Positions 1 through 7,052 of a stretch of DNA of 15,237 nucleotides are shown one piece after another. A model generated the notes under the pieces. It made no database searches. It was not told where the DNA came from and saw only the letters and a list, made by a program, of their open reading frames with translations. Within the stretch, counting starts at the first letter, position 1; each line of letters starts with the position of its first letter. The DNA comes from an uncultured Candidatus Competibacteraceae bacterium. Its GTDB lineage: Bacteria > Pseudomonadota > Gammaproteobacteria > Competibacterales > Competibacteraceae. A program made the translations under genes and the position numbers. The stretch is from the NCBI GenBank assembly GCA_937872125.1, contig CALMNY010000276.1, forward strand, positions 1-15,237. The letters run 5' to 3'.

Positions 1-512
1 CGCTCGGTCAGGTCAATGGTGAACTTTTCCAGCGCCTGGCGCTGGTCCTCAGCATTCTGGTCCTCGACCTTCTGGCCACCGCGCATGGCCTCGATGCCGC
101 GTTCGATCAGCCCCTTGGTGGCACCGGCCTTGCGCAGCAGTGCGCCCAGTTCGCCCTTGTCCTCCAGCGCGGCCAGCACGAACAGTTCCGACGAGATGTA
201 AGCATCCTTGCGCTGCTGGGCCAGCTTGTCGGTCAGGTTCAGCAAGCGGGATAGCGCATTGGAAATCTGTACGTCGCCGCCAACGCCTTCGACGCGCGGC
301 AGCCGGTCCAGCGCCTCGCTGAGTTGGGAACGCAGCAGGTTAACGTTGACGTCGGCCTGGGCGAGCAGGGGCCGCACCGTGCCCCCGTCCTGATCGAGCA
401 GAGCCGCCATCACATGCGCCGGTTCGATGAATTGGTGGTCGCGGCCCACCGCCAGACTCTGAGCGTCGCTCAGGGCCAGTTGAAACTTGCTGGTCAGTTT
501 GTCCATGCGCAT
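1..512 (-). CDS. clpB: ATP-dependent disaggregase ClpB, N-terminal part (cut by window edge)
   Basis: ClpB is the Hsp100 AAA+ chaperone that works with DnaK/DnaJ/GrpE in the cytoplasm to pull proteins out of aggregates. The visible 170 residues cover the N-terminal substrate-binding domain (two Clp_N repeats, about residues 1-145) and the start of the linker to the first ATPase domain. They match E. coli ClpB almost without gaps: [20 protein letters not shown] at the start, then [46 protein letters not shown] and the linker stretch [18 protein letters not shown]. Both ATPase domains and the middle domain lie outside the window. I chose the ATG at 512, giving MRMDK, because it matches the family start; a second ATG two codons later is possible. 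A purine-rich GGGGGT lies about 9-14 bases upstream. A sigma-32-like promoter precedes it. Identification is secure. Confidence 0.97.
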   Translation of the reverse strand, partial: MRMDKLTSKFQLALSDAQSLAVGRDHQFIEPAHVMAALLDQDGGTVRPLLAQADVNVNLLRSQLSEALDRLPRVEGVGGDVQISNALSRLLNLTDKLAQQRKDAYISSELFVLAALEDKGELGALLRKAGATKGLIERGIEAMRGGQKVEDQNAEDQRQALEKFTIDLTE

Positions 513-549
513 CGCAGGTCTACCCCCGTCAGAAAATCATTTCCCTACA

Positions 550-577
550 AAATGGCGGTGGTTGGCGGGAATTCAAG
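550..577 (-). promoter_or_regulatory. Sigma-32 (heat-shock) promoter of clpB
   Basis: Read on the minus strand, CCCCTTGAA has its -35 core CTTGAA at 577-572. After a 14-base spacer, CGCCATTT lies at 557-550. The E. coli RpoH consensus is CTTGAA, 13-15 bases, CCCCATNT, so the -35 is exact and the -10 differs at one position. Transcription would start near 543, leaving a leader of about 30 bases before the clpB ATG at 512. clpB is a classical RpoH target, which adds to the case. This is a motif reading, not a measured start site. Confidence 0.8.
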
Positions 578-631
578 GGGCGGACCGTCCAAGTGCGTCT
601 ATTGGCGGGTTCGAGCGTGATAGCTGCGGCA

Positions 632-651
632 AGACCCCGGATAGCCCGCCA
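632..651 (+). repeat. 20-bp repeat, copy 1 (upstream of the antitoxin gene)
   Basis: This non-coding stretch, AGACCCCGGATAGCCCGCCA, reappears in the same orientation at 994-1013 with a single C-to-T change. The two copies sit 362 bases apart and flank the antitoxin coding sequence. Similarity stops abruptly at both ends. I do not recognise it as a named element. Confidence 0.7.
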
Positions 652-742
652 TGTTTTTGCCGGGTTTGCCGGAATTCCCCGTCTTGTTGAGGGATAAAAT
701 CGGCTCTATTCTTGGCGCTGATAACTGGTGGGAGTTGATGCG

Positions 743-994
743 ATGAATACGATTTATGCGGATGTGACGGTGAGCATATCCGAGTTGAAGAAAAACCCGG
801 CCCACGTTCTGCGCGAGGCCGGCAACCGTCCCGTGGCGGTGCTCAGTCACAACAAGCCGTCGTTCTACATGGTTCGTCCGGAGTTGTTCGAGGCCCTGCT
901 GGATTCGGTTGCCGATCAGGATCTGGTCGAATTAGTCGCCAGTCGTCTGGCCTTGAAAAACGAAGCGGTCGAGGTGGATATTGACCACGTCTGA
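743..994 (+). CDS. Phd/YefM-family antitoxin
   Basis: This 83-residue protein is the DNA-binding antitoxin of a type II toxin-antitoxin pair. It should neutralise the toxin encoded next to it and repress the shared promoter. The N-terminus (TIYADVTVSISELKKNPAHVLREA, residues 3-26) has the Phd/YefM fold signature, with the ISELKKNPA helix and the following PVAVLSHNKPSFYMV strand-turn-strand. The acidic C-terminus (ALKNEAVEVDIDHV) is where such antitoxins wrap the toxin. An upstream GTG at 728 is in frame. I prefer the ATG at 743 because GGGAG lies 8 bases before it and the family motif starts right after. It overlaps the toxin start by 14 bases, so the two are translationally coupled. It stands alone on the plus strand among minus-strand genes, as expected of a small mobile cassette. 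The family call is firm; the exact subgroup (RelB/StbD-like naming) is not. Confidence 0.85.
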   Translation: MNTIYADVTVSISELKKNPAHVLREAGNRPVAVLSHNKPSFYMVRPELFEALLDSVADQDLVELVASRLALKNEAVEVDIDHV

Positions 995-1316
995 GACCCC
1001 GGATAGTCCGCCAGCACGCTATAAATATCGCCTCAAGTTCGTGCCGCCCGCGCTGGAGGAGTGGAAAAATCTCGATGGTTCGGTCAAGGAACCCTTGCGG
1101 AAACTGCTCCGCAAACGCCTGGAAAACCCGCGCGTACCGGGGGCGGAGCTCATGGGGCCGTTGCGGGGCTGCTACAAGATCAGGCTGCGGAAGCAAGGCT
1201 ACCGTCCCATTTACACGGTGGAGGAGGATGCGCTGGTCGTGCTGGTCCTCGCGGTGGATCACCGGGAGGACTCTGCCGCCTATCAATCGGCGCGGGAACG
1301 GTTGCGTCGAATGTGA
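981..1316 (+). CDS. RelE-family mRNA interferase toxin
   Basis: This 111-residue toxin belongs to the RelE family, which enters the ribosomal A site and cleaves the mRNA there. Residues 15-107 align closely with E. coli RelE: ALEEWKNLDGSVKEPLRKLL, ENPRVPGAELMG, CYKIRLRKQGYRPIYTV, LVLAVDHREDSAAY. The catalytically important RelE residues K52, R61, R81 and Y87 correspond to K66, R75, R95 and Y101 here. K54 is replaced by R68 and R83 by D97. The start is a TTG inside the end of the antitoxin gene, with GAGG 6 bases upstream. No other usable start precedes the conserved fold. The protein carries about 14 extra N-terminal residues compared with E. coli RelE. Those residues are largely encoded by the second copy of the 20-bp repeat. 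Its stop lies only 20 bases from the stop of the convergent crotonase gene, and I see no terminator hairpin between them. Confidence 0.87.
   Translation: MTTSETPDSPPARYKYRLKFVPPALEEWKNLDGSVKEPLRKLLRKRLENPRVPGAELMGPLRGCYKIRLRKQGYRPIYTVEEDALVVLVLAVDHREDSAAYQSARERLRRM
994..1013 (+). repeat. 20-bp repeat, copy 2 (inside the toxin 5' end)
   Basis: This is identical to 632-651 at 19 of 20 positions and in the same orientation. It begins at the last base of the antitoxin stop codon. It encodes most of the TPDSPPA segment, which is absent from E. coli RelE. Confidence 0.7.
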
Positions 1317-1336
1317 TCCGCGCCCTGACCAGACCC

Positions 1337-2152
1337 TCAATCCTTGAATCGTGGCTGCCGCTTCTGCATCGCCGCTGCAATCGCTTCACGGGTATCGTCC
1401 GACAGCAGCATGGCGGCGTTCCAGGTAGCGACGTAGTCCAGCCCATCGGCGAGGCTGTGATCGCGGCCGTAGTTCAAAATCTGCTTGATGCCGCGCACGG
1501 TCAGCGGCGACTTGGCAGCGATACTGGCGGCAATGGCCCGCACGCCCTCCCGCAGTTGCGCCGCGTCGGCAAAGACCTGGTTCACCAGCCCCATCGCGTG
1601 CGCTTCGGCGGCGTCAAACTGGCGGGCGGTGAACGCCAGTTCGCGCAACCGGCCCTCGCCAATCAGATACGGCAGGCGTTGCAGGCTGCCCACATCGGCG
1701 ATGATGGCTAAATCTACTTCCTTCACTGAGAAGGCCGCATCGGCAGTCGCGTAGCGCAGATCGCAGGCGGCAATCAGGTCCAGCCCGCCACCGATGCACA
1801 AGCCATGGATCGCGGCCAATACCGGCTTACGACAGGTTTCCAGCGCGGTGAATGCCGCTTGCAGTTCCAGGATGGTCCGCCGCAGCCGCTCCTCCTTGCG
1901 GCCCGGCCCCAGATCCTCAACCGAATCCAGCACCTCGCCCATCAACTCGAAATCAATACCCGAACAGAAATAGCGGCCCGCACCGCTCAAAATCGCCACC
2001 CGCGCCTCGGGCGTCTCGTCCACCCAGCGAAAGACTTCGCCGATCTCGCGCCACAGGGTTCCATTCAAGGCGTTCGCCTTGTCGGGACGGTTCAGTTCGA
2101 TCTGGGCGATGGCGTCGGCCAGGGTGACGGTCAGACAGGTAAATTCCGGCAT
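1337..2152 (-). CDS. Crotonase-family delta(3,5)-delta(2,4)-dienoyl-CoA isomerase-like protein
   Basis: This 271-residue protein is a single crotonase (enoyl-CoA hydratase/isomerase) domain. The closest recognisable relative is ECH1, which moves a pair of double bonds in 3,5-dienoyl-CoA during beta-oxidation of unsaturated fatty acids. Visible motifs are the CoA/oxyanion segments FCSGIDF (62-68) and CIGGGLDLIAACDLRY (119-134), then FSVKEVDLAIIADVGSLQRLP (141-161). D125, E145 and D153 have exactly the 20- and 28-residue spacing of the rat enzyme's D176, E196 and D204. The tail SRDHS/VASWN pattern of ECH1 is also present (YGRDHSLADGLDYVATWN). I chose the ATG at 2152 because GGAG lies 7 bases upstream and the fold begins there; an in-frame start 7 codons earlier lacks that support. 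It follows the CorA-like gene by 21 bases in the same direction and is likely cotranscribed, though I see no functional link. General enoyl-CoA hydratase is the alternative call. Confidence 0.85.
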   Translation of the reverse strand: MPEFTCLTVTLADAIAQIELNRPDKANALNGTLWREIGEVFRWVDETPEARVAILSGAGRYFCSGIDFELMGEVLDSVEDLGPGRKEERLRRTILELQAAFTALETCRKPVLAAIHGLCIGGGLDLIAACDLRYATADAAFSVKEVDLAIIADVGSLQRLPYLIGEGRLRELAFTARQFDAAEAHAMGLVNQVFADAAQLREGVRAIAASIAAKSPLTVRGIKQILNYGRDHSLADGLDYVATWNAAMLLSDDTREAIAAAMQKRQPRFKD

Positions 2153-2173
2153 GGAAGCTCTCCAGGTAGCCAA

Positions 2174-3832
2174 TCAAGGAATCTTGGGCGGGCGCTTCCT
2201 CCACACCTTGAACAACACGCCCAGCTTGTCGCGCAAGGTCAGCCGCTCGTCCGCCAGGGCTTCCAGGAAATCCGACAGCACCTTGGACTTGGCCACGCCG
2301 TAGAACACCAGCAGAATGCTGGGAATCAGCACCACGACCAGAATCAGCGCCTTAAGCCAGGTCGGGTGGCTGGTTTCGTCAAACAGGTTCATGCCCAGGA
2401 AACCGGTCGAGACGGTGGCGATCAGGCCCAGCGTAGTGACCACGGTCAGCCGCACCACGGTGTTCGCCTGGCGGCGCAGGCCGTCGCTGTCCAGATATTG
2501 ATTCATTTCCTTGACCGCCTCGCTGACATCCCGGTAAATCCGGTCGGTGTCGAGATGGCCGGTCAACATCCGGAACAAATCCTTGGCCTGGGCCTGATTG
2601 GAAACCTCGTGGAACCAGTAGCGGTGGGTGAAGCGCAGGAAAGTTTCGAAGATTCGGCGGATTTCCCGCTTGAACGTTTTAACCGAATCCACATCGTGAA
2701 TGTCGAGCTGGCTGATCGCCATCACCAGCCATTCCGAGAACAGGGTCAGAGTCGCCTTGTGAAAGTGCGCGATTAGATTGACCAGGAAATACTGGTGGCG
2801 AAACTGGCCCAGCAGACCAGTATCCCCGTCGGTGAAGAAACGGTCCCCGGCCTTGCCGATCATGACGAAAGCATGGCCGCAACACAGATAGCGGCTGCCC
2901 AGCGCCGGATCGGCCGGATTCCAGAACTTGTCGTAGCAGTAGCGCCGCTCGAAATCAGCCAGTTCCTGCTCGGAATAGGGCAGGGTATCCGAAGGCCCCG
3001 ACCGGGTGATCAGCGCCAGCCGGGCGAAGTCGCCACGTGTCAATACGCGCGGATCGTCGAAGCTGAGATAAGCCAGCAGCGGCATCCGGTGGTATTCGAT
3101 CTGCCGGTAGCGGATCATGCCCTCGCGGTCAGAATGATAGAGAACCAGCGGTTGCAGCAAATAGCCCCAGTGGGCGGCGACGTTGGGGGAGCGGTGCTGG
3201 CAGACGAAATTGAGATATTTGCGGCGGCTTTCGTAGTCGGACGCCGCCAGCGTCTCGCCGGTCGCCGCCAGCCACTCCACCCGGCGCGGGCATTGCCCGC
3301 CCTGACCGCCGGCCTCCCAGAACGCCGGATAGGCCCGCCCCAGCTTGAACAGCGCCTCCTGAGCCAGCGCCAGCGGCAAATCGTTGGCGTAAAACTCCAC
3401 CGCCAGGATGATGATGTCAATATCGTAGAAGAAATAGAGGTCCACATGGGCGACCTCGAACGTCACGGGCGGCGCCTGGTCGTCGAGCACAGCCCGCATT
3501 TTGGCGATGTCCCGGCGGCGGTAGACCCGAATCGGCGACTTGCCGTAACCGGCCAGGGTTTCGCGGCCGATGCCCTCGCCATACAGAAACCGCTGCACGT
3601 AGGGCAGGAAGGTGATGAATTCCTTGTAGTGGCGTTCCTGGAAATCATCAGGATCGCCGAATTCATCCTCCACCTCCCGCCAGGGACACTGCTCGCCCAT
3701 CGCGTCCAACAGTTCCCAGTATTTTGAGATGTGCGGCTCCCGCACCCGAGCGTGCATCACCTGCAAAGGCCAGAGCAGGATTTGGCGGAAATGGCGGACC
3801 AGAGTAGAGGTATTTTTAGTGGTGTCGCTCAC
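2174..3832 (-). CDS. CorA-like inner-membrane protein with enlarged cytoplasmic domain
   Basis: This 552-residue protein has a long soluble N-terminal part (about residues 1-455) and a C-terminal pair of hydrophobic helices (about 461-479 and 493-514). The first helix ends in STGFLGMNLFDE, with GMN at 480-482. That is the signature of the CorA superfamily of two-helix pentameric Mg2+/divalent cation channels, where the GMN loop is the selectivity filter. The stretch just before helix 1 (VSEAVKEMNQYLDSDGLRRQANTVVRLTVVTTLGL) resembles the long stalk helix of CorA. Unlike ordinary CorA (about 316-350 residues), the N-terminal domain is much larger, and a charged tail of about 37 residues follows helix 2. 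The GTG start is supported by GAGGA 7 bases upstream. It is followed after 21 bases by the dienoyl-CoA isomerase gene. The fold and motif call is good; transport of Mg2+ specifically is inference. Confidence 0.75.
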   Translation of the reverse strand: MSDTTKNTSTLVRHFRQILLWPLQVMHARVREPHISKYWELLDAMGEQCPWREVEDEFGDPDDFQERHYKEFITFLPYVQRFLYGEGIGRETLAGYGKSPIRVYRRRDIAKMRAVLDDQAPPVTFEVAHVDLYFFYDIDIIILAVEFYANDLPLALAQEALFKLGRAYPAFWEAGGQGGQCPRRVEWLAATGETLAASDYESRRKYLNFVCQHRSPNVAAHWGYLLQPLVLYHSDREGMIRYRQIEYHRMPLLAYLSFDDPRVLTRGDFARLALITRSGPSDTLPYSEQELADFERRYCYDKFWNPADPALGSRYLCCGHAFVMIGKAGDRFFTDGDTGLLGQFRHQYFLVNLIAHFHKATLTLFSEWLVMAISQLDIHDVDSVKTFKREIRRIFETFLRFTHRYWFHEVSNQAQAKDLFRMLTGHLDTDRIYRDVSEAVKEMNQYLDSDGLRRQANTVVRLTVVTTLGLIATVSTGFLGMNLFDETSHPTWLKALILVVVLIPSILLVFYGVAKSKVLSDFLEALADERLTLRDKLGVLFKVWRKRPPKIP

Positions 3833-3943
3833 GGCGTAATCCTCGCTAATCCCGTGGCGGGGGAAATTTTTTCCAGAGTTGCACCCGAAATGTTGCGTTC
3901 CCCTGGGCAGGATGGGGTGTCGGGGGAACAGCGCGGGGGCGGG
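3833..3943. other. Intergenic leader of the CorA-like gene
   Basis: These 111 bases separate the HDOD fragment from the CorA-like gene. On the minus strand they hold an inverted repeat (GTTCCCC at 3929-3923 pairing with GGGGAAC at 3903-3897, 19-base loop) with no T-run after it, so it is not a convincing terminator. A short AT-rich block with GGAAA/TTTCC symmetry lies nearer the start codon. I see no promoter match good enough to name. Confidence 0.4.
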
Positions 3944-4480
3944 TTAAGGCACGCTGGGCCGCCACAGCATTTCGGCCAGGGCGTCCAGCTCCACCCTGCT
4001 GGCTTGCACCCGCGCCAGCGCTTCCAGCGCCTGGTCGCGAGCAAGACCGAGCGTAAACAGGGCCAACGCCGGCAGCCGGTGGTTATGCTCCTCACCCAGG
4101 CCAATGTGCTGCAACAAGCGGTTGGCAATTAAAACCAGATTCGAATACTCAGCGTGGGGTTGGGTGCAATCCTCGCTGTGATGCCAGCGCACTGCGGCGA
4201 TGACTTCCTCGGGCATGGACCAGGTCTGCATCACCCAGGCGCCGATATGCCAGTGTTCGACGCCCAGCATATAACGCTCCACTGCGCTGAGCGGCAGGCG
4301 CGGGTTGACCGCCAGAAAGTGGTTGAAGAGGAAAAAACGGGCGGGGAACAAATGACCCAGGGCCAGATAGCCAAAATCGTGCAACAGGCCACTCAGGTAC
4401 GCCAGCCCCGGATTAACGGCGACCGCTTCAGGCAACAGTTTGACCAGCTCGCTAATCAGAGGGAGTACCGTGGAACTCAT
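3944..4480 (-). CDS. HDOD-domain protein fragment lacking the N-terminal half of the domain
   Basis: This 178-residue protein contains the C-terminal half of an HDOD domain, the HD-related regulatory domain found in bacterial signalling proteins. Residues 24-45 (NPGLAYLSGLLHDFGYLALGHL) are the HDOD core with the H34-D35 pair. Next comes LSAVERYMLGVEHWHIGAWVMQTWSMPEEVIAAVRWHH (65-101), the typical second half. An intact HDOD domain has roughly 100 further residues before this point: an alpha-helical bundle and the helix with the first conserved His. They are missing, and upstream codons in the same frame do not resemble them. The ATG lies 7 bases after the stop of the FtsN-like gene, with no clear Shine-Dalgarno sequence. 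It may be a shortened functional protein or a gene remnant; the coding frame is clean, so decay, if any, is recent or was caused by one deletion. Confidence 0.7.
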   Translation of the reverse strand: MSSTVLPLISELVKLLPEAVAVNPGLAYLSGLLHDFGYLALGHLFPARFFLFNHFLAVNPRLPLSAVERYMLGVEHWHIGAWVMQTWSMPEEVIAAVRWHHSEDCTQPHAEYSNLVLIANRLLQHIGLGEEHNHRLPALALFTLGLARDQALEALARVQASRVELDALAEMLWRPSVP

Positions 4481-4487
4481 CGGGACA

Positions 4488-5243
4488 TCAGGGTTCTTGC
4501 TCGGTCTTGACGATAATTTTCGAACCGTTGCTGGCGAGTGACCGGGGTGGTTGCGTGGCGCGCGCTGGCGTCGGCGCCGACGCCGTGGCGTTTGCCGGTT
4601 TGGCGGTCACTGATTTGGACGGTTTGGTTGTGGATTTCGAATTCGCCGGTTCAGGAGTCGCAGACTTGGCGGCTGCGGCTTTCGACGGGGCAGACGTGGA
4701 TTTGGAATTCGCCGATTCGGGAGTCGCCGTCTTGGCGGTTATGGACTTGGTGCTCGCGGTTTTGGCGGTTGTGGCCTTGGGGCCCGGCCTGGCGCCACTG
4801 GCCACTGCTACCGGCGCGGGGGCTTTGGCATTGCCCCGTGGCGTGGACGGCTGCCGGCGTTGATTAACCACCGGTTGCATCCGTGCGGGCGCAGGTTGGG
4901 GTGCGTTTCTGGGTTGGGTGGCCTCAGGGTGAATCTCAATCTGCCGTTTAGGCAGTTCGGTATAGAAATCGTACTTGGGCCTGGCCGGTTCGGGTTCCGC
5001 GGCCGGGGCGGCCGCCGCTTTTGGCGGCGGCGCAGCGACGGGCGCAGCGGCAGGTGGCGCTGGTATGCTGGGTGCAACGGCGGCAGTGGCCGTTGGCGGT
5101 TGCGGCCGACTGCCTTTGATGTACGCCAACAGGCCACCGAACAAGCCGATCAGCATCAGCGTGACGACCAGCAGACCGTTGCGGCGCGCCCGCTGGCGGC
5201 GCTGTCCGGTTGTGGTGGACTTGTAATCGCGGCGACTGCTCAC
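4488..5243 (-). CDS. FtsN-like single-pass membrane protein without a SPOR domain
   Basis: This 251-residue protein has a basic cytoplasmic N-terminus ([20 protein letters not shown]), one TM helix (about 23-43) and a long periplasmic Ala/Pro/Lys/Thr-rich region. Residues 90-102 ([13 protein letters not shown]) are a hallmark of the SPOR-domain proteins encoded after argS in Pseudomonas and relatives, which bind denuded peptidoglycan at the septum. The expected C-terminal SPOR domain of about 75 residues is absent: the sequence stays low-complexity to its end ([14 protein letters not shown]). A 22-residue repeat unit (PESANSKST / PEPANSKST) is present near residues 170-205. The GTG start overlaps the argS stop as GTGA, with GGAGG 4 bases upstream, so it is translationally coupled to argS. 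It is either a SPOR-less variant or a truncated gene. Confidence 0.7.
   Translation of the reverse strand: MSSRRDYKSTTTGQRRQRARRNGLLVVTLMLIGLFGGLLAYIKGSRPQPPTATAAVAPSIPAPPAAAPVAAPPPKAAAAPAAEPEPARPKYDFYTELPKRQIEIHPEATQPRNAPQPAPARMQPVVNQRRQPSTPRGNAKAPAPVAVASGARPGPKATTAKTASTKSITAKTATPESANSKSTSAPSKAAAAKSATPEPANSKSTTKPSKSVTAKPANATASAPTPARATQPPRSLASNGSKIIVKTEQEP
4630..4738 (-). repeat. Tandem 66-bp repeat within the FtsN-like gene
   Basis: A 43-base segment at 4630-4672 recurs at 4696-4738 with about six mismatches, an offset of 66 bases or 22 codons. It encodes the repeated PE(S/P)ANSKST units of the low-complexity periplasmic region. Such repeats change length easily by slippage or unequal exchange. 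Confidence 0.65.
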
Positions 5244-7024
5244 ATGACCTCCGGGGCCGAAACGCCCAACAGCTTCAAACCGTTTTTAATGACTTGCCGG
5301 GTCGCCAGGCTCAGGTTGAGCCGGACGTCGCGCAGCGCATCGTCCGGGACCAGAACCCGGTGTTCGTTGTAGTAGGCATGGAACGCCGTGGCCAATTCCC
5401 GCAAATAATGGGCCAGTTGATGGGGTTCATGCGCGAGGGCCGCCGTTTCCACTACCTCTGGATAACGCGACAACGCCATCAGCAGAGCTTCCTCGTGCGG
5501 TTCGGTCAGCAACGCCAGGTGGGCGCGACCCCGCGCTTCGTCCCGCGACAGGCCCTTGTCGCACAATTGCCGTAGCACGCTGCTCACCCGGGCGTAAGCA
5601 TACTGAATATAGTAGACAGGGTTATCCCTGGACTGCGACTTGGCCAGGTCCAGATCGAAATCCAGATGCTGTTCGCTCTTGCGCATGACGTAGAAGAAGC
5701 GGGCGGCGTCGTTGCCGACTTCCTGGCGCAATTCGCGCAGAGTCACGAATTCACCGGACCGGGTGGACATCTGCACCCGCTCGCCGTTGCGGTAAAGGAT
5801 GGCGAACTGCACCAGCAGCACACCCAGCTTGTCGGGGTTCTCGCCCATGGCCTGTAGCGCCGCCTTGACCCGGGGGACATAGCCGTGATGATCAGCGCCC
5901 CAGATATCAATGACCCAGTCAAAGCCGCGTTCGAATTTGTCCAGGTGATAGGCGATGTCGGAGGCGAAATAAGTGGTCTGGCCGTTTTCCCGTTCGACCA
6001 CCCGGTCTTTTTCATCGCCAAAGGCGCTGGAGCGAAACCACAGCGCGCCATCCTGCTCGTAGACGTAACCGGCGTCGCGCAAGCGGTTGATGGTTTTGTT
6101 GACTGCGCCGCATTCCGCCAGGGTCCGTTCCGAATACCACTCGTCGTACACCACGCCGAACTCGCGCAGATCATCGCGGATGTCATCGAGGATGGTGTTC
6201 AAGCCGCGTTCGAAGATGTAGCGGTAATGGTGATCGCCCAGCAATTTCTGGGCGCGTTCGACCAGGGCGTCAATGTACGCTTCCTTGTCGCCGGCGGTCA
6301 CGATCTCGCCATTCTCGTTGCGAATTTCGTCCTGGGGCAAGTTCCGGAAAATCTGCGCCGCCGCAACCATGTAGGCCCCGCCGCGCTCGGCGTACAGCCG
6401 GGTGGCGATGTCGTGTACGTACTCGCCCCGGTAGCCGTTGCTGGGAAAGCGGAACCGTTCGCCGCAGTGTTCCAGATAGCGCAGCCAGATGCTGGTCGCC
6501 AGGATGTTCATCTGCCGCCCGGCGTCATTGACGTAGTACTCGCGGTGCACCTGATAGCCGACCGCTTCCAGCAGGTTGGCGACGGTGGCGCCGAAGGCCG
6601 CGCCGCGACCGTGGCCCACATGCAGCGGGCCGGTGGGATTGGCGGAAACGAATTCCACCTGCACCCGGCGGCCCGCGCCCAGGTCACTCCGCCCAAAGGC
6701 GTCGCCCTGGTCCAGAATCGTATTGACGACCGCTTGATAGGCGTTGGGGGTGAGAAAGAAGTTGATGAAGCCGGGGCCGGCGATTTCGACCCGGGCGACG
6801 CCGTCGGACGCAGGCAGAGCAGCCATAATACGTTCGGCCAGTTCGCGCGGCGGGCGGCGGGCCGTTTTGGCCAGGGCGAGGGCAATGGTGCTGGCGAAAT
6901 CGCCGTGGCTCCGATCCCGGGTGCGTTCCAGCGGGATATCGGCGGGCGCATCGGCGGGCAACAGCCCATCCTGGCGCAACTGATCGAGCGCCTGGGCGAG
7001 AAGGGTGTACACGTGTGCTTTCAA
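5240..7024 (-). CDS. argS: Arginyl-tRNA synthetase
   Basis: ArgRS charges tRNA-Arg with arginine in the cytoplasm. The 594-residue length is normal. In order: the N-terminal additional domain (about 1-110, with [13 protein letters not shown] at 79-91), the class I catalytic core with [17 protein letters not shown] (HIGH motif HVGH at 135-138), [15 protein letters not shown] (377-390), the KMSKS-equivalent loop VQMSTRSGE (417-425), and the C-terminal anticodon-binding helical domain ([15 protein letters not shown] to [15 protein letters not shown]). As in many bacterial ArgRS enzymes, the KMSKS motif is not canonical. The start is TTG, giving MKAHVYTLL, with AGAGG 7 bases upstream. A GTG four codons later is possible. 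It begins 28 bases after the DUF294 gene ends, and its own end overlaps the FtsN-like gene, so three to four genes probably share a transcript. Identification is secure. Confidence 0.97.
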   Translation of the reverse strand: MKAHVYTLLAQALDQLRQDGLLPADAPADIPLERTRDRSHGDFASTIALALAKTARRPPRELAERIMAALPASDGVARVEIAGPGFINFFLTPNAYQAVVNTILDQGDAFGRSDLGAGRRVQVEFVSANPTGPLHVGHGRGAAFGATVANLLEAVGYQVHREYYVNDAGRQMNILATSIWLRYLEHCGERFRFPSNGYRGEYVHDIATRLYAERGGAYMVAAAQIFRNLPQDEIRNENGEIVTAGDKEAYIDALVERAQKLLGDHHYRYIFERGLNTILDDIRDDLREFGVVYDEWYSERTLAECGAVNKTINRLRDAGYVYEQDGALWFRSSAFGDEKDRVVERENGQTTYFASDIAYHLDKFERGFDWVIDIWGADHHGYVPRVKAALQAMGENPDKLGVLLVQFAILYRNGERVQMSTRSGEFVTLRELRQEVGNDAARFFYVMRKSEQHLDFDLDLAKSQSRDNPVYYIQYAYARVSSVLRQLCDKGLSRDEARGRAHLALLTEPHEEALLMALSRYPEVVETAALAHEPHQLAHYLRELATAFHAYYNEHRVLVPDDALRDVRLNLSLATRQVIKNGLKLLGVSAPEVM

Positions 7025-7052
7025 GGGAAAACCTCTCGGTGGGATCCGCTGA

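Noticed and set aside
684..710. Sigma-70 promoter for the Phd-RelE operon (TTGTTG, TCTATT or TAAAAT)
   Set aside because: Spacings are wrong (15 bases for the first pair; no -35 for TAAAAT), so I could not place the promoter with any confidence.
2795..3727. Long plus-strand open frame (310 codons) opposite the CorA-like gene
   Set aside because: It is a GC-driven antisense shadow: no recognisable family, unlike the minus-strand frame with its TM helices, GMN motif and ribosome site.
3897..3929. Inverted repeat after the HDOD fragment as a terminator
   Set aside because: The stem is 7 bp with a 19-base loop and there is no T-run following on the minus strand.
4501..4540. In-frame upstream extension of the HDOD fragment into the FtsN-like gene, as a possible fusion
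   Set aside because: The frame is open for a short stretch but encodes residues unlike an HDOD N-terminus; it is simply the other frame of the FtsN-like gene.
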